A stretch of DNA of 64,000 nt from Cypionkella psychrotolerans (GCF_001294535.1 NZ_LGIC01000087.1:62001-126000), one strand, 5' to 3'; counted from the first letter of the stretch, positions 54,893-64,000 are shown. Notes: generated by a model from the letters alone, not told the origin. Made by a program: numbers and translations.

Positions 54893-57800
54893 ATGAAGAT
54901 CGAGCGGAAGTTTACCACCGAAGCCACCGGTGCCTATGGCGGGATGGCGTTTTCGACCACGGTATCGGAAATCCGGAATCCCGATGGCACCGTTGTGTTT
55001 CGCAATGAAGCCGTTGAGGTTCCGCAGGGCTGGAGCCAAGTGGCTTCCGATGTTCTGGCGCAAAAATACTTCCGCAAAGCGGGCATCCCGGCACGGCTAA
55101 AGCGTATGCGCGAAAAGGATATTCCGAAATTCCTCTGGCGGTCGGTGCCCGACGAGGATGCTCTGGCATTGCTGCCAGTGGAGGAGCGTCTGGTCGGCGA
55201 AACCTCTGCCAAGCAGGTGTTTGACCGTCTGGCTGGCGCTTGGGCCTATTGGGGCTGGAAGGGTGGCTATTTCACCACCGAGGCCGATGCCAAAGCCTAT
55301 TATGACGAGATGCGCTTCATGCTGGCCCGTCAGATGGCAGCGCCGAATTCTCCGCAATGGTTCAACACCGGGCTGCACTGGGCCTACGGCATTGATGGGC
55401 CAAGCCAAGGTCACTACTACGTTGATCATATGACCGGCGTGCTGACTAAATCTAGTAGCGCCTATGAGCATCCGCAGCCGCACGCCTGCTTCATCCAATC
55501 GGTGAAGGATGATCTGGTCGGCGACGGCGGCATCATGGATCTGTGGGTGCGTGAGGCGCGGCTGTTCAAATATGGCTCTGGCACTGGCACCAACTTTTCC
55601 TCGCTACGCGGTGAGGGTGAAAAGCTGTCGGGCGGCGGCAAATCCTCGGGCCTGATGGGGTTCCTGAAAATCGGCGACCGTGCGGCGGGGGCGATCAAAT
55701 CCGGCGGCACCACGCGCAGGGCGGCCAAAATGGTGATCTGCGATATGGATCACCCCGATGTCGAAGCCTTCGTGAACTGGAAAGTTATTGAGGAACAAAA
55801 GGTTGCCTCGCTGGTCGCTGGTTCCAAAGCCCATGAGCTGAAGCTAAACGAAATTTTTACCGCAATCCGCCAGTGGGATGGATCAAGCGATGACTCGGTG
55901 GACCCGGCAAAGAACCCAGCCCTGAAAGCCGCAATCCGCTCGGCCAAAAAGGCCATGATCCCGGATACTTACACCAACCGCATCCTGCAATATGCGCGCC
56001 AAGGCTTCACCAGCATCGAATTCCCCACCTATGATGTCGATTGGGATTCCGAAGCCTACATCACTGTTTCCGGCCAAAACTCTAACAACTCGGTGCGCGT
56101 CACCGATGCCTTCCTGACCGCTGTGAAGGACGATGCCGATTGGGCGCTGATCCGGCGCACCGATGGCAAGACCGCGAAAACCCTGAAAGCCCGCGATCTT
56201 TGGGATCAGGTTGGCCATGCCGCCTGGGCCTGCGCCGATCCGGGCATCCAGTTTCATGACACCGTCAACGCTTGGCACACCTGCCCAGAAGATGGCGCCA
56301 TTCGCGGCTCTAACCCGTGCTCGGAATATATGTTCCTCGACGACACCGCCTGTAACCTTGCCTCGATGAACCTGCTGACCTTCTTCAAGGACGGCAAATT
56401 TGACTCTGACGCCTATATCCACGCCACCCGCCTCTGGACAGTTACGCTGGAAATTTCTGTGATGATGGCGCAATTCCCGTCGAAGGAAATCGCGCAACTG
56501 TCCTATGATTTCCGCACGTTGGGTCTGGGCTATGCCAATATCGGCGGCCTGCTGATGAACATGGGGCTGGGCTACGATTCCACCGAAGGCCGCGCCTTCT
56601 GCGGTGCGCTGACCGCGCTGATGACCGGTGTCAGCTATGCAACTTCCGCCGAGATGGCTTCCGAACTCGGCGCTTTCAGTGGCTATGCCCGCAACGCCCA
56701 GCACATGCTGCGCGTCATCCGCAACCACCGTGCGGCGGCTTATGGCAAGACCTCGGGTTATGAGGCCGTCAACGTCAATCCAGTCGCATTGGATGCCGCC
56801 AACTGCCCCGATCAAACGCTTGTGACCATGGCAAAATCGGCTTGGGACGAAGCGCTGACGCTTGGTCAAGCCCACGGCTTCCGCAATGCCCAAACCACCG
56901 TGATCGCGCCCACCGGCACCATCGGTCTGGTGATGGATTGCGACACCACCGGCATCGAGCCGGATTTCGCGCTGGTGAAATTCAAGAAACTCGCGGGCGG
57001 TGGCTATTTCAAGATCATCAACCAATCGGTCCCTGCCGCCTTGGAGAAACTTGGCTATACCACGAGCCAAGCCGCTGAAATCGTGGCTTATGCCGTCGGT
57101 CACGGCTCGATCGGCAACTGCCCCGGCATCAACACCACCGCGCTGGTCGGCCACGGCTTTGGCGCGCGCGAATTGGAGAAGATTGAGGCGGCTTTGCCCT
57201 CGGCCTTCGATATCCGCTTCGTGTTCAACCAATGGACGATTGGCGAGGATTTCTGCAAGAAAACCCTCGGCATCCCGGCGGAAAAACTGTCTGACCCCAG
57301 CTTCGATCTGCTGCGCCACCTCGGCTTTACCAAAGCCCAGATCGACGCGGCGAACGACCATGTTTGCGGCACGATGACGCTGGAAGGCGCACCCTTCCTG
57401 AAGCCTGCGCATTATTCGGTGTTTGATTGCGCCAACCCCTGCGGCAAAACCGGCAAGCGCTATCTCTCGGTCGACAGCCATATCTACATGATGGCCGCCG
57501 CCCAGTCGTTCATCTCGGGCGCGATTTCCAAGACCATCAACATGCCGAATTCGGCGACGATTGCCGAGACTTTGGCGGCCTATGAATTGTCGTGGTCCTT
57601 GGGCATCAAAGCCAACGCACTCTATCGCGACGGATCAAAACTCTCGCAGCCCTTGGCCTCGGCCTTGGTGGAGGATGACGAGGAAGCCGAAGAAATCCTG
57701 ACTTCTGGCTCGAACCAAGAAAAAGCCGCCGTTCTGGCCGAGAAAATCGTCGAAAAGATCATCTACAAGGAAATCATCCGCACCAACCGCGAAAAGCTGC

Positions 57801-58588
57801 CGGAACGCCGCAAAGGCTACACCCAGAAAGCCATCGTCGGCGGCCATAAGGTCTATCTGCGCACCGGCGAATATGGCGACGGCCGCTTGGGTGAGATTTT
57901 CATCGACATGCACAAGGAAGGTGCGGGCTTCCGCGCCATGATGAATAACTTCGCCATCGCGATCTCGGTCGGCCTGCAATATGGCGTGCCGCTGGAAGAA
58001 TATGTCGAGGCCTTCACCTTCACCCGGTTTGAACCTGCGGGCATGGTGCAAGGCAATGATAGCGTGAAAAACGCCACATCGATCCTCGACTATATCTTCC
58101 GCGAACTGGCGATTTCTTACCTTGATCGCACTGACCTCGCGCATGTCAAACCCACGGGTGCCTCGTTCGATGATCTCGGCCGCGGGGTCGAGGAAGGCAA
58201 ACCCAATCTGTCGGAAATCTCCGACCAAGCCGCCACCCGCGGGCTTGAGGTGCTGAAGCAAATCAGCTCAACCGGCTATCTGCGCAAGCGCCTGCCGTCG
58301 GAACTGGTGATGCTGCAAGGCGGGATGGGGGCGACAGCTTTGGCCAATGGCACCGATCCGGTCTCGGCGCTGAACATGCTGATCCCAGAAACCGCCCGCG
58401 CGATGGGGGGGACTATCAGTGGCGGCACGGCGCTGGCGACGGGCACGGTGACGATGGACCTGCGGGTGAAAGCCAAAATGCAGGGCTACGAGGGCGACCC
58501 CTGCGGCGAATGCGGCAACTACACGCTGGTGCGCAACGGCACCTGCATGAAGTGCAACACCTGCGGTGGGACGAGTGGGTGTAGCTGA
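54893..58588 (+). CDS. nrdJ: Adenosylcobalamin-dependent (class II) ribonucleoside-diphosphate reductase
   Basis: 1231-residue enzyme that makes deoxyribonucleotides using a cobalamin radical, so it works with or without oxygen. Landmarks are [30 protein letters not shown], the substrate-site segment [20 protein letters not shown], the loop region [19 protein letters not shown] and [16 protein letters not shown], ending in a Cys-rich tail ([23 protein letters not shown]) expected to relay electrons or bind zinc. This long NrdJ form is typical of alphaproteobacteria. The start is ATG 54893. It stands alone, with DnaA and NrdR sites in its 444-nt upstream gap. Confidence 0.97.
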   Translation: MKIERKFTTEATGAYGGMAFSTTVSEIRNPDGTVVFRNEAVEVPQGWSQVASDVLAQKYFRKAGIPARLKRMREKDIPKFLWRSVPDEDALALLPVEERLVGETSAKQVFDRLAGAWAYWGWKGGYFTTEADAKAYYDEMRFMLARQMAAPNSPQWFNTGLHWAYGIDGPSQGHYYVDHMTGVLTKSSSAYEHPQPHACFIQSVKDDLVGDGGIMDLWVREARLFKYGSGTGTNFSSLRGEGEKLSGGGKSSGLMGFLKIGDRAAGAIKSGGTTRRAAKMVICDMDHPDVEAFVNWKVIEEQKVASLVAGSKAHELKLNEIFTAIRQWDGSSDDSVDPAKNPALKAAIRSAKKAMIPDTYTNRILQYARQGFTSIEFPTYDVDWDSEAYITVSGQNSNNSVRVTDAFLTAVKDDADWALIRRTDGKTAKTLKARDLWDQVGHAAWACADPGIQFHDTVNAWHTCPEDGAIRGSNPCSEYMFLDDTACNLASMNLLTFFKDGKFDSDAYIHATRLWTVTLEISVMMAQFPSKEIAQLSYDFRTLGLGYANIGGLLMNMGLGYDSTEGRAFCGALTALMTGVSYATSAEMASELGAFSGYARNAQHMLRVIRNHRAAAYGKTSGYEAVNVNPVALDAANCPDQTLVTMAKSAWDEALTLGQAHGFRNAQTTVIAPTGTIGLVMDCDTTGIEPDFALVKFKKLAGGGYFKIINQSVPAALEKLGYTTSQAAEIVAYAVGHGSIGNCPGINTTALVGHGFGARELEKIEAALPSAFDIRFVFNQWTIGEDFCKKTLGIPAEKLSDPSFDLLRHLGFTKAQIDAANDHVCGTMTLEGAPFLKPAHYSVFDCANPCGKTGKRYLSVDSHIYMMAAAQSFISGAISKTINMPNSATIAETLAAYELSWSLGIKANALYRDGSKLSQPLASALVEDDEEAEEILTSGSNQEKAAVLAEKIVEKIIYKEIIRTNREKLPERRKGYTQKAIVGGHKVYLRTGEYGDGRLGEIFIDMHKEGAGFRAMMNNFAIAISVGLQYGVPLEEYVEAFTFTRFEPAGMVQGNDSVKNATSILDYIFRELAISYLDRTDLAHVKPTGASFDDLGRGVEEGKPNLSEISDQAATRGLEVLKQISSTGYLRKRLPSELVMLQGGMGATALANGTDPVSALNMLIPETARAMGGTISGGTALATGTVTMDLRVKAKMQGYEGDPCGECGNYTLVRNGTCMKCNTCGGTSGCS

Positions 58589-58673
58589 TCTCGCGTATTT
58601 CCTGTTGTCGCTGGGGCGAAAGTTCCTCCCAAATCGGGCAAGTTTGTCCCGGATTCAGCCGAAAGTCTGTCCC

Positions 58674-58695
58674 ACAGGCCCCCACGGGGGCCTGT
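58674..58695. repeat. Perfect 10-bp inverted repeat after nrdJ
   Basis: ACAGGCCCCC and GGGGGCCTGT are separated by only two bases. No T-run follows, so it is at best an unusual terminator for nrdJ. The region 58589-58790 otherwise shows no gene. Confidence 0.5.
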
Positions 58696-58789
58696 AAGCC
58701 AAAATGGGCTTCTAAAGAGCCGAAACGCCGGATCGCCCGATGCCGGGGCAGGCTCCAAAACCGAAAGATGACCGCGATGGACCTGATCA

Positions 58790-60160
58790 TTGGCACCCGC
58801 CACATCACCCCCGATGCCATCACTCGCACCACAACTGGCGTCGGGGCGGTCCAACGTTGGGGAGCGGATCAGCCTCGGGTCCACTGGGACGATGGTCTCT
58901 GGCGCCGGCGGACGGTAGCCCAAGGCGCTGTGCGGCCTGACGGTGTTGGCGTGGCGTTGCCATTTCTCGATCAGGATCTGTGCTTCGCGCTAGGAGTAGA
59001 AGACCTCGCCGTTGAGGAGTTCATCCATTGCCCGGCAGGCGATTTGTATTGCAAATCGGCCGAAGAGGGGCGAAGCGGGCGTTGAAGCTTTCGCAATAGC
59101 CATTCTCCCAGATATGAGGAGGATCAGAAAACAGTCCGGGGGACTGTTTTCCCGACGATTGGCCGGGCGCGATGAAGGCAGTCTTTGCCCCGACGGCGGC
59201 GATCCAGGTTCGCACCTTCTCGGCGACAAATTCGGCGCCATTGTCGGACCTTATGAATTTGGGCGGCCCGCGTAGAATGAAGAGGTCGGTCAGGGCATCG
59301 ACGACGTCGGTGGAATTAAGTCTGCGTTTGACGCGGATCACGAGCGACTCCTTCGTGAACTCATCAATGATGTTGAATGTGCGAAATACGCGGCCGTCCT
59401 GGGTCCGATCCTGAACGAAGTCGTGAGGTGCAGACATGGTTGGGATGTTCGGGCCGCAGCCTTACGCAGGATCCGTCGTTCAGCCAGAGCCGGCTCTTCT
59501 TCGCCTGTTTCTGTGGGACTTTAAGGCCTTCCCGCCGCCAGATCCGCTCGACCCGCTTGTGGTTTACACGCCAGCCGGCGTTGTTCAGCAGCCCGGTGAT
59601 CATCCGATAGCCATAGCGCCCGAACTGTCGGGTCAGTTCGATGATGTCCTCGGTCAGCCGCTCTTCATCTGGCGGGCCACAGGGCACCTTGCGCTGAGTT
59701 GAGCGGCGCTGTCCCAATGTGCGGCAGGCCCCTCTCGGCGAATGCGCGCATTCGCCTGCCGGCACCGGGACGCTCGGATATGCCAAGGGTCTGCCGCACA
59801 TGGTCGATGCAACGCCGTCGGCGCGAAGGGCTTAATCGTTTTGCTGACGCGGACCTTCGGTTCCCTGGGCGGCCTCGGTCAGGATCAGCTTGTCCAAGGT
59901 CCGATCCGACACCGCGCGCCGCAGCCGCTTGTTCTCGGCCTCAGGCTCCTTCAGCCGTTTCAGCTGATCGCGGTTCATCCCGCCATACTCTTTGCTCCAT
60001 CGACAATAGGTCTGCACCGACTTGCCCTGACCCTGCAGCACCTTTACCTGCCGCAGCTTCAGCACAATATCTTTCGGCTTCTCTCGCTTTCCAGCCATCC
60101 TCTGATCCTCCAAAAAAATGGGATCATCATATCCCAGTTGGTGGACCACTTCAGTGGGGG
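58790..60160 (-). mobile_element. Decayed IS3-family insertion sequence
   Basis: Pieces of both IS3 frames lie on the minus strand. OrfA starts at ATG 60098 (AGKREKPKDIVLKLRQVKVL ... RRAVSDRTLDKLILTEAAQG) but lacks a short internal segment after GQGKS. OrfB is broken into frames: RTLGQRRSTQRK ... FGRYGYRMITGLLNNAGW (59364-59801 region), then DFVQDRT ... FNIIDEFTKESLVIRVKRRL and the DDE integrase core to WENGYCESFNARF (59021-59437), then MDELLNGEVFYS followed by TAG and REAQILIEKWQRHANTVRPH with SALGYRPPAPETIV. At least three frameshifts, one stop and a palindromic insert are present, so it is not functional. The right end (GGGGGCA at 60160) fits an IS3 TG...CA terminus; the left end is approximate. 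Confidence 0.85.
59128..59150. repeat. Palindromic insert within the IS3 transposase relic
   Basis: AAAACAGTCC and GGACTGTTTT flank GGG. It sits within a segment of roughly 45-50 nt that keeps the reading frame and splits the conserved transposase phrase (E/A)PG-(S)P-WENGYCESF, adding a peptide like GKQSPGLFSDPP. Confidence 0.7.
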
Positions 60161-60314
60161 CACTCCGATGGCGACATCGGATCGAGAATCTCTTCCAAAA
60201 GAGCTGGGAATACAGCTGGATCGCCATGTGCCGCTACAAAACAGATACAAGCTATGGCGCGTTCGCCGCCCGCGTTGCGACTGACATTCGATTGAACTGA
60301 ACGGCAACAGACCC
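60161..60314 (+). mobile_element. Right-end relic of an IS5-family (IS427-like) insertion sequence
   Basis: The frame reads RWRHRIENLFQKSWEYSWIAM then CRYKTDTSYGAFAARVATDIR and ends at 60300. The RHRIEN-F ... RIAMRYCKTDTSY pattern is the conserved C-terminus of IS5/IS427 transposases. GGCAACAGACCC at 60303-60314 looks like the terminal inverted repeat (GGGTCTGTTGCC read inward) and is followed by TAA, a possible TNA target. The 5' part of the element is missing, replaced by the IS3 relic. Confidence 0.75.
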
Positions 60315-60324
60315 TAACAATGGG

Positions 60325-60353
60325 CAAGGTACAAATCCCTTATCTCCCGCCAT
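60325..60353 (+). pseudogene. 3' remnant of a tRNA gene, probably tRNA-Ser
   Basis: The sequence AAGGTACAAATCCCTT then ATCTCCC, G, CCA resembles a T arm, acceptor 3' strand, discriminator G and CCA of a serine tRNA. The T loop has one changed base (TACAAAT for TTCAAAT). No 5' half is present upstream, where the IS5 relic ends instead. A strong terminator follows at 60363, as expected after a tRNA gene. Confidence 0.5.
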
Positions 60354-60362
60354 TGTATAGAA

Positions 60363-60387
60363 AACGCGGCCTTCGGGTCGCGTTTTT
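60363..60387 (+). terminator. Intrinsic terminator with UUCG loop
   Basis: AACGCGGCC (60363-60371), TTCG, GGTCGCGTT (60376-60384), then TTT. It directly follows the tRNA remnant. Confidence 0.9.
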
Positions 60388-60414
60388 GTAGTGGTACGGG
60401 GCCAGATTGGGGGC

Positions 60415-60443
60415 TTGTGCTGCTGCGGGGCATTGGCTATAGC
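60415..60443 (+). promoter_or_regulatory. Promoter of tRNA-Val
   Basis: TTGTGC (60415-60420), a 17-nt spacer and TATAGC (60438-60443) end 8 nt before the tRNA gene, so transcription would start at or just before the mature 5' end. Confidence 0.65.
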
Positions 60444-60451
60444 GGCGGCGT

Positions 60452-60527
60452 GGGTTGTTAGCTCAGTTGGTAGAGCGTCTCGTTTACACCGAGAATGTCG
60501 GCGGTTCGAGCCCGTCACGACCCACCA
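60452..60527 (+). tRNA. tRNA-Val (anticodon UAC), CCA encoded
   Basis: GGGTTGT (60452-60458) pairs with ACGACCC (one G-U pair), followed by A and CCA. The D arm is GCTCAGTTGGTAGAGC, and the anticodon arm TCTCG-TTTACAC-CGAGA gives TAC. The T loop is TTCGAGC. Length 76 nt with CCA. Confidence 0.96.
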
Positions 60528-60712
60528 TTTTCAATAGCTTAGCGCAGCATTTGACCCGGTGGTTCCCAATAGCTATCCGGAACGGCGTTGCTGTGGATCA
60601 GCTGATTTCTGCATATCGGCGGTTCGGGCGCGCATGAGTGTTGGCGCGATAGCCTGTTCTCCATATGGTTGCACAATATTTGGTCGGCACGTGTATGGCA
60701 GCAGGAGTCATC

Positions 60713-62314
60713 ATGACGGTTTACACAGGCAGCAACTCTCCGGACACTTTGTTTGACGGGGCGGGCGATGATATTATGCGCAGCTGGCTGGAGGGCAATG
60801 CGACCGGAGATTTCGGGCCCGTCAACGATGCTGATCTGCTGGTGGCGGATCAGGGGCAGGATACGTTGTTGGGGGGGGCTGGCAACGACACGCTGTATGG
60901 CGGTGCCGAGAATGACAATCTGCACGGCGGCACCGGTGAGGACACGCTGTATGGTGGCGCGGGCAATGACCTGATCCAAGGCGGCACCGACAATGATTTG
61001 ATCTTCGTCGGCGCGGATGAGGGGGCCGACAGCATTGATGGCGGCTCTGGTTTGGATTTTTTGGTGTTTGACCGCAGCGGCTCGGCTTTGGCGCTGAATT
61101 TCTCGATTGCAGAGCCGGGAATCGCGCAAAGCTTGGCGGATGGCAGCTGGTTTTTTGGCATCGAGCGGATGCTGTTTCGCGGTGGTGAGGCGGCGGACTT
61201 CGTTGGGGGCGGCGCCTATATGGATCAGCTTTTCGGCAATGGCGGCAGGGATGTGTTGCGCGGCGGTGGCGGCGTGGATGAGCTTTATGGCGGTACGGGC
61301 GGGGATAACCTTTATGGTGGCGGCGGCGATGATCTGATGGTGGGATCGGGCGGCACCGACGCGCTTTATGGCGCGGCAGGCAATGATCAGCTTTATGGGG
61401 GTGCTGCGCGTGACATGCTGCATGGCGGGGAAGGGGCCGATGCTTTGGCCGGGGCCGCGCAGAACGACAGGTTGTTTGGCGATGGCGGCGCGGATTCTTT
61501 GTGGGGCGAAGATGGCGATGATCAGCTTTACTGTGGTTTGGACGATGATCAGGCGATGGGCGGCTCTGGCGATGACTTCCTGCGCGGTCAGGGTGGCAAT
61601 GACAGTCTGTGGGGCGAGGTCGGCAATGATACGCTGGAGGGTGGTAGCGGAGGGGATTATCTTTACGGCGGGGCGGGCAATGACGTGGTCTATGGCCGCG
61701 GCGGCGAAGATCTTCTGTTCTCGGACAGCGGCGATGGCATTGATCTGCTGAACGGCGGTGCGGGTCTGGACTACGCCTATGTCAACCGCAGCGCCGCGAC
61801 GCAGGCGATCAGCTTCAGTCTTGCGGCCTCGGTGACATTGTCGGATGGCACCAAGCTGACCTCGATTGAGCGGGTGTTTTTCACTGCGGGCGCGGGGGAT
61901 GATGCGCTTGCAGGCGGGCGTTACGATGATGTGCTGGTGGGCGGGGTGGGCAATGACACCTTGGTCGGGGGCATGGGGGCGGATACGCTGACCGGGGACA
62001 GCGGTGCGGATATGTTTGATTTTGTGGTGCGGCCGCTGGCGACGATGGTGGATGTGATCAGTGATTTCGAGGTGGCAGATGATACGATCCGGTTGGATCA
62101 TCTGGTGTTCACCGGCGCGGCGGTGGGCGGGCTGGCGACGACGGCTTTTGTCAATGGCAGCGTGGCGTTGGATCACGACGACCGGGTGCTCTATGACGCC
62201 ACGACGGGCGCGCTGTGGTATGATCGTGATGGCACCGGGGCCGCAGTGGCTGTGCAGTTTGCACAAGTCACGGCGGGGTTTGGTCTGACGGCGGATGATT
62301 TCACCATCCTCTAA
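60713..62314 (+). CDS. RTX calcium-binding repeat protein, secreted
   Basis: 533 residues made of many GGxGxDxLxG-type repeats (about residues 50-110, 170-330 and 400-440), for example GGAGNDTLYGGAENDNLHGG. Two less repetitive segments (SGLDFLVFDRSGSALALNFS; AGLDYAYVNRSAATQAISFS) are related to each other. The C-terminal ~100 residues (GADMFDFVVRPLATMVDVIS ... LTADDFTIL) resemble the serralysin-type C-terminal domain and end in the hydrophobic pattern of type I secretion signals. AGGAG stands five bases before ATG 60713. No protease or lipase domain is seen, so the activity is unknown. It is separate from the RTX gene at 4.0-5.3 kb. Confidence 0.9.
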   Translation: MTVYTGSNSPDTLFDGAGDDIMRSWLEGNATGDFGPVNDADLLVADQGQDTLLGGAGNDTLYGGAENDNLHGGTGEDTLYGGAGNDLIQGGTDNDLIFVGADEGADSIDGGSGLDFLVFDRSGSALALNFSIAEPGIAQSLADGSWFFGIERMLFRGGEAADFVGGGAYMDQLFGNGGRDVLRGGGGVDELYGGTGGDNLYGGGGDDLMVGSGGTDALYGAAGNDQLYGGAARDMLHGGEGADALAGAAQNDRLFGDGGADSLWGEDGDDQLYCGLDDDQAMGGSGDDFLRGQGGNDSLWGEVGNDTLEGGSGGDYLYGGAGNDVVYGRGGEDLLFSDSGDGIDLLNGGAGLDYAYVNRSAATQAISFSLAASVTLSDGTKLTSIERVFFTAGAGDDALAGGRYDDVLVGGVGNDTLVGGMGADTLTGDSGADMFDFVVRPLATMVDVISDFEVADDTIRLDHLVFTGAAVGGLATTAFVNGSVALDHDDRVLYDATTGALWYDRDGTGAAVAVQFAQVTAGFGLTADDFTIL

Positions 62315-62407
62315 GGGTTGCGCGATCACGCACAGAAGCCGCGCGCAAAGCGATCTATGGTGCGACGATGGTTGGGCCTATCTTTGCTTCAACAGATGGA
62401 GGCGAAT

Positions 62408-63337
62408 ATGAGTTGGAATCCTTTGCTGGATGCGTCGATCCCGATGGGCGATCAGGTCGATGCGATTGAGGCGCTGATCATTCCGCGTGCGCGGGATTTG
62501 GGCGGGTTTGAGGTGCGTCGGGCCTTGCCCTCGGTGCAGCGACAAATGGTCGGGCCGTTTATTTTCTTTGACCAGATGGGGCCTGCCGAGTTTCTGACCG
62601 GCAAGGGCGTCGATGTGCGCCCGCATCCGCATATTGGGCTCTCGACGGTGACCTATCTGCTGAAAGGCCGGATGCACCACCGTGACTCGCTGGGCAGCGA
62701 TGCATGGATCACGCCGGGAGAGGTCAATCTGATGCAGGCGGGGCATGGCATCACCCATTCCGAGCGCACCGATGGCGCTTTGCCGCAGACGCTTTTTGGC
62801 TTGCAAACGTGGTTGGCTTTGACCAAGGCGCAGGAGGATGCGCCGCCTGCGTTCCATAACCTTGGTGTGGATGCGTTGCCGTTGTTGGAGGCGGAGGGCA
62901 AGTCGGTGCGGTTGATTCTGGGCTCGGCTTGGGGGGCGAAGGTGCCTTTGGATCTGTCATCCGAGACCTTCTATGCCGATGCGACGCTGGCTGCGGGTGC
63001 GTCGCTGCCTTTGCCAGATGAGCATGAGGATCGTGGGGTATATGTGCTGCAAGGTGAGGTCAGCCAAGGCGGGCAGGCCTATGGTGTGGGCTCGATGCTG
63101 GTGTTCCGGCCCGGTGATGGCATCTCGGTGAAAGCGGGGGCAGAGGGCGCGCGGATCATGCTGCTGGGGGGGGCCACGATGGATGGGCCACGCCATATCT
63201 GGTGGAACTTTGTCGCCTCCAGCAAAGAGCGGATTGAGGCCGCGAAAGAGGCGTGGCGGGCGGGGGATTGGGCGCATGGGCGCTTCCAACTGCCGCCTGC
63301 GGACCACGATGAATTCATCCCGGCACCAGATCATTGA
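62408..63337 (+). CDS. Pirin-family bicupin protein
   Basis: 309-residue pirin. The metal-binding N-terminal cupin contains RPHPHIGLSTVTYLLKGRMHH with conserved His residues, and the loop after it holds GHGITHSER and the Glu of the site. FIFFDQMGPAEF and the C-terminal HIWWNFVASSKERIEAAKEAW (in two parts) are typical. Bacterial pirins may act as quercetin-2,3-dioxygenases or regulators; the role here is unknown. ATG 62408 has GGAGG five bases upstream; an in-frame start at 62318 would add 30 residues of unlikely sequence. Confidence 0.93.
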   Translation: MSWNPLLDASIPMGDQVDAIEALIIPRARDLGGFEVRRALPSVQRQMVGPFIFFDQMGPAEFLTGKGVDVRPHPHIGLSTVTYLLKGRMHHRDSLGSDAWITPGEVNLMQAGHGITHSERTDGALPQTLFGLQTWLALTKAQEDAPPAFHNLGVDALPLLEAEGKSVRLILGSAWGAKVPLDLSSETFYADATLAAGASLPLPDEHEDRGVYVLQGEVSQGGQAYGVGSMLVFRPGDGISVKAGAEGARIMLLGGATMDGPRHIWWNFVASSKERIEAAKEAWRAGDWAHGRFQLPPADHDEFIPAPDH

Positions 63338-63432
63338 AAAACCCAGATCGTTGAAAAACATCGGTGAACCTGCTTGACGCCGCTTGGCCCCTTGCGTAAT
63401 ACCCCCACACGCCCGGGCAACCGGGATGATGC

Positions 63433-63509
63433 GCGGTGGTAGCTCAGTTGGTTAGAGTACCGGCCTGTCACGCCGGGGGTCGCGGGTTCGAGCCCCGTCC
63501 ACCGCGCCA
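63433..63509 (+). tRNA. tRNA-Asp (anticodon GUC), CCA encoded
   Basis: GCGGTGG (63433-63439) pairs with CCACCGC (63499-63505), then G and CCA. The anticodon arm CCGGC-CTGTCAC-GCCGG gives GTC. The D arm AGCTCAGTTGGTTAGAGT and T loop TTCGAGC are normal. Length 77 nt with CCA. Confidence 0.97.
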
Positions 63510-63513
63510 CTTC

Positions 63514-63537
63514 AAAGCCCCCGCAAGGGGGCTTTTT
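63514..63537 (+). terminator. Intrinsic terminator of tRNA-Asp
   Basis: AAAGCCCCC (63514-63522), GCAA loop, GGGGGCTTT (63527-63535), then TT. Confidence 0.93.
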
Positions 63538-63552
63538 GGTTTTCCGGGGCAA

Positions 63553-63568
63553 GTCCCGAGTTGGGACC
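63553..63568. repeat. 16-nt hairpin GTCCCGAGTTGGGACC, copy 2
   Basis: Identical to 19136-19151. Here it follows the tRNA-Asp terminator without a T-run. Confidence 0.55.
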
Positions 63569-63628
63569 ATGATCAAGGGCGTTTGGAATCAAGGGTTTGG
63601 GTTTTGGCGTTAGGGGATCATTAAGGAT

Positions 63629-63712
63629 TCACTCCGGCCGCTTATCCAGATCGCGCTGTTTCTCACTTTGCTTGCGCAGGCGCAGATGCCCGAGCGCACC
63701 AGCTTCGATAAT
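63629..63712 (-). pseudogene. C-terminal stub of a gene cut off by the IS3-family element
   Basis: A minus-strand frame ends at TCA 63629-63631 with a coding-like charged tail IIEAGALGHLRLRKQSEKQR, then DLDKRPE. Going upstream it runs into the left end of the insertion sequence near 63715, where the coding character is lost. The family is not recognisable from this piece. The rest of the gene would lie beyond the element, outside the window. Confidence 0.4.
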
Positions 63713-63775
63713 CCCCCCCGAAAGTAAGGGGCTATAAGTAGAACTTTCTCGCCAAGATGAACGAGGAGATTCTGA

Positions 63776-64000
63776 ATGAAGACAAGTAGATACACAGAAG
63801 CGCAGATCCTTGCGATCCTGCGTCAGGCCGAAGGCAGTGTGCCGGTGGCCGAGCTGTGCCGCGAGCATGGCATGAGCAACGCGTCGTTTTACAAATGGCG
63901 GGCGAAGTATGGCGGCATGGATGCGTCGCTGATCAGCCAGATGAAGGCCATTGAAGAGGAGAACCGGCGGCTGAAGCGGATGTATGCGGACCTGAGCATG
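63776..64000 (+). CDS. IS3-family transposase OrfA (IS407-group type), cut by window edge
   Basis: 75 codons visible. YTEAQILAILRQAEGSVPVAE, LCREHGMSNASFYKWRAKYGG and EEENRRLKRMYADLSM are the helix-turn-helix and leucine-zipper parts of IS407-group OrfA proteins. GAGGAG precedes ATG 63776. The frame looks intact, so the element may be active, but OrfB lies outside the window. This element is different from the decayed IS3 copy at 58.8-60.2 kb. Confidence 0.9.
   Translation, partial: MKTSRYTEAQILAILRQAEGSVPVAELCREHGMSNASFYKWRAKYGGMDASLISQMKAIEEENRRLKRMYADLSM

Noticed and set aside
55883-57481. 532-residue minus-strand frame antisense to nrdJ
   Set aside because: No motif or start signal; nrdJ is fully conserved on the plus strand.
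60539-62329. 596-residue minus-strand frame antisense to the second RTX gene
   Set aside because: Repeat-driven shadow (periodic HH/II patterns) of the RTX nonapeptides; same effect is seen opposite the first RTX gene.

Overview
The window looks like chromosomal DNA of a Rhodobacterales alphaproteobacterium (Rhodobacteraceae). The evidence is a complete Rhodobacter capsulatus-type gene transfer agent (GTA) cluster next to cysE, an adenosylcobalamin-dependent class II ribonucleotide reductase, E1-beta pyruvate dehydrogenase carrying its own lipoyl domain, high GC content, and core genes with strong alphaproteobacterial character. Identification is by reading only; no database search was run.

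Layout. 1-7.4 kb: edge of a Hint-fold protein, tRNA-Leu(UAG), tig, a hypothetical protein, a DMT exporter, an RTX protein, the rpsF-rpsR-rplI operon and a PACE-type efflux protein. 7.5-9.7 kb: fabD, fabG, acpP. 9.7-10.1 kb: a nested inverted-repeat intergenic region. 10.1-15.3 kb: an RND efflux pump, its adaptor and a TetR regulator with a clear palindromic operator. 15.4-17.8 kb: fabF and mltG. 17.9-20.7 kb: an accessory spot with an AT-rich acyltransferase gene, a PAAR-M91 metallopeptidase effector-like protein and a candidate exported partner. 20.7-35.3 kb: GTA control region and structural genes g1 to g15 in canonical order, apparently intact. 35.4-52.1 kb: housekeeping metabolism (cysE, pdhA-pdhB-pdhC, an FtsB-like protein, class I aldolase, pgk, two cyclophilins, tyrS, anmK, rarD, a desaturase, an FAD oxidase, eno). 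52.1-58.6 kb: DMT exporter, Fur-family regulator, a DMT gene with an in-frame amber stop, and nrdJ with DnaA and NrdR sites upstream. 58.6-60.4 kb: decayed IS3 and IS5 relics next to a tRNA relic. 60.4-64 kb: tRNA-Val(UAC), a second RTX protein, a pirin, tRNA-Asp(GUC) and the start of another IS3-family element that cuts off a gene stub.

How the parts fit. fabD-fabG-acpP-fabF form a type II fatty acid synthesis block. aldolase, pgk, eno and pdh genes cover lower glycolysis to acetyl-CoA. The GTA genes encode packaging, capsid, tail and baseplate of a phage-like DNA transfer particle; a perfect CtrA box, a good sigma-70-like promoter and a terminator-like hairpin lie in the leader, which suggests control by the CtrA phosphorelay plus possible attenuation. 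The items I rate most interesting are the PAAR-M91 effector with its candidate immunity partner beside the GTA, the GTA leader architecture, a dispersed intergenic repeat (GCCTCCGGCGGGAG core), and an in-frame palindromic insert inside a transposase relic.
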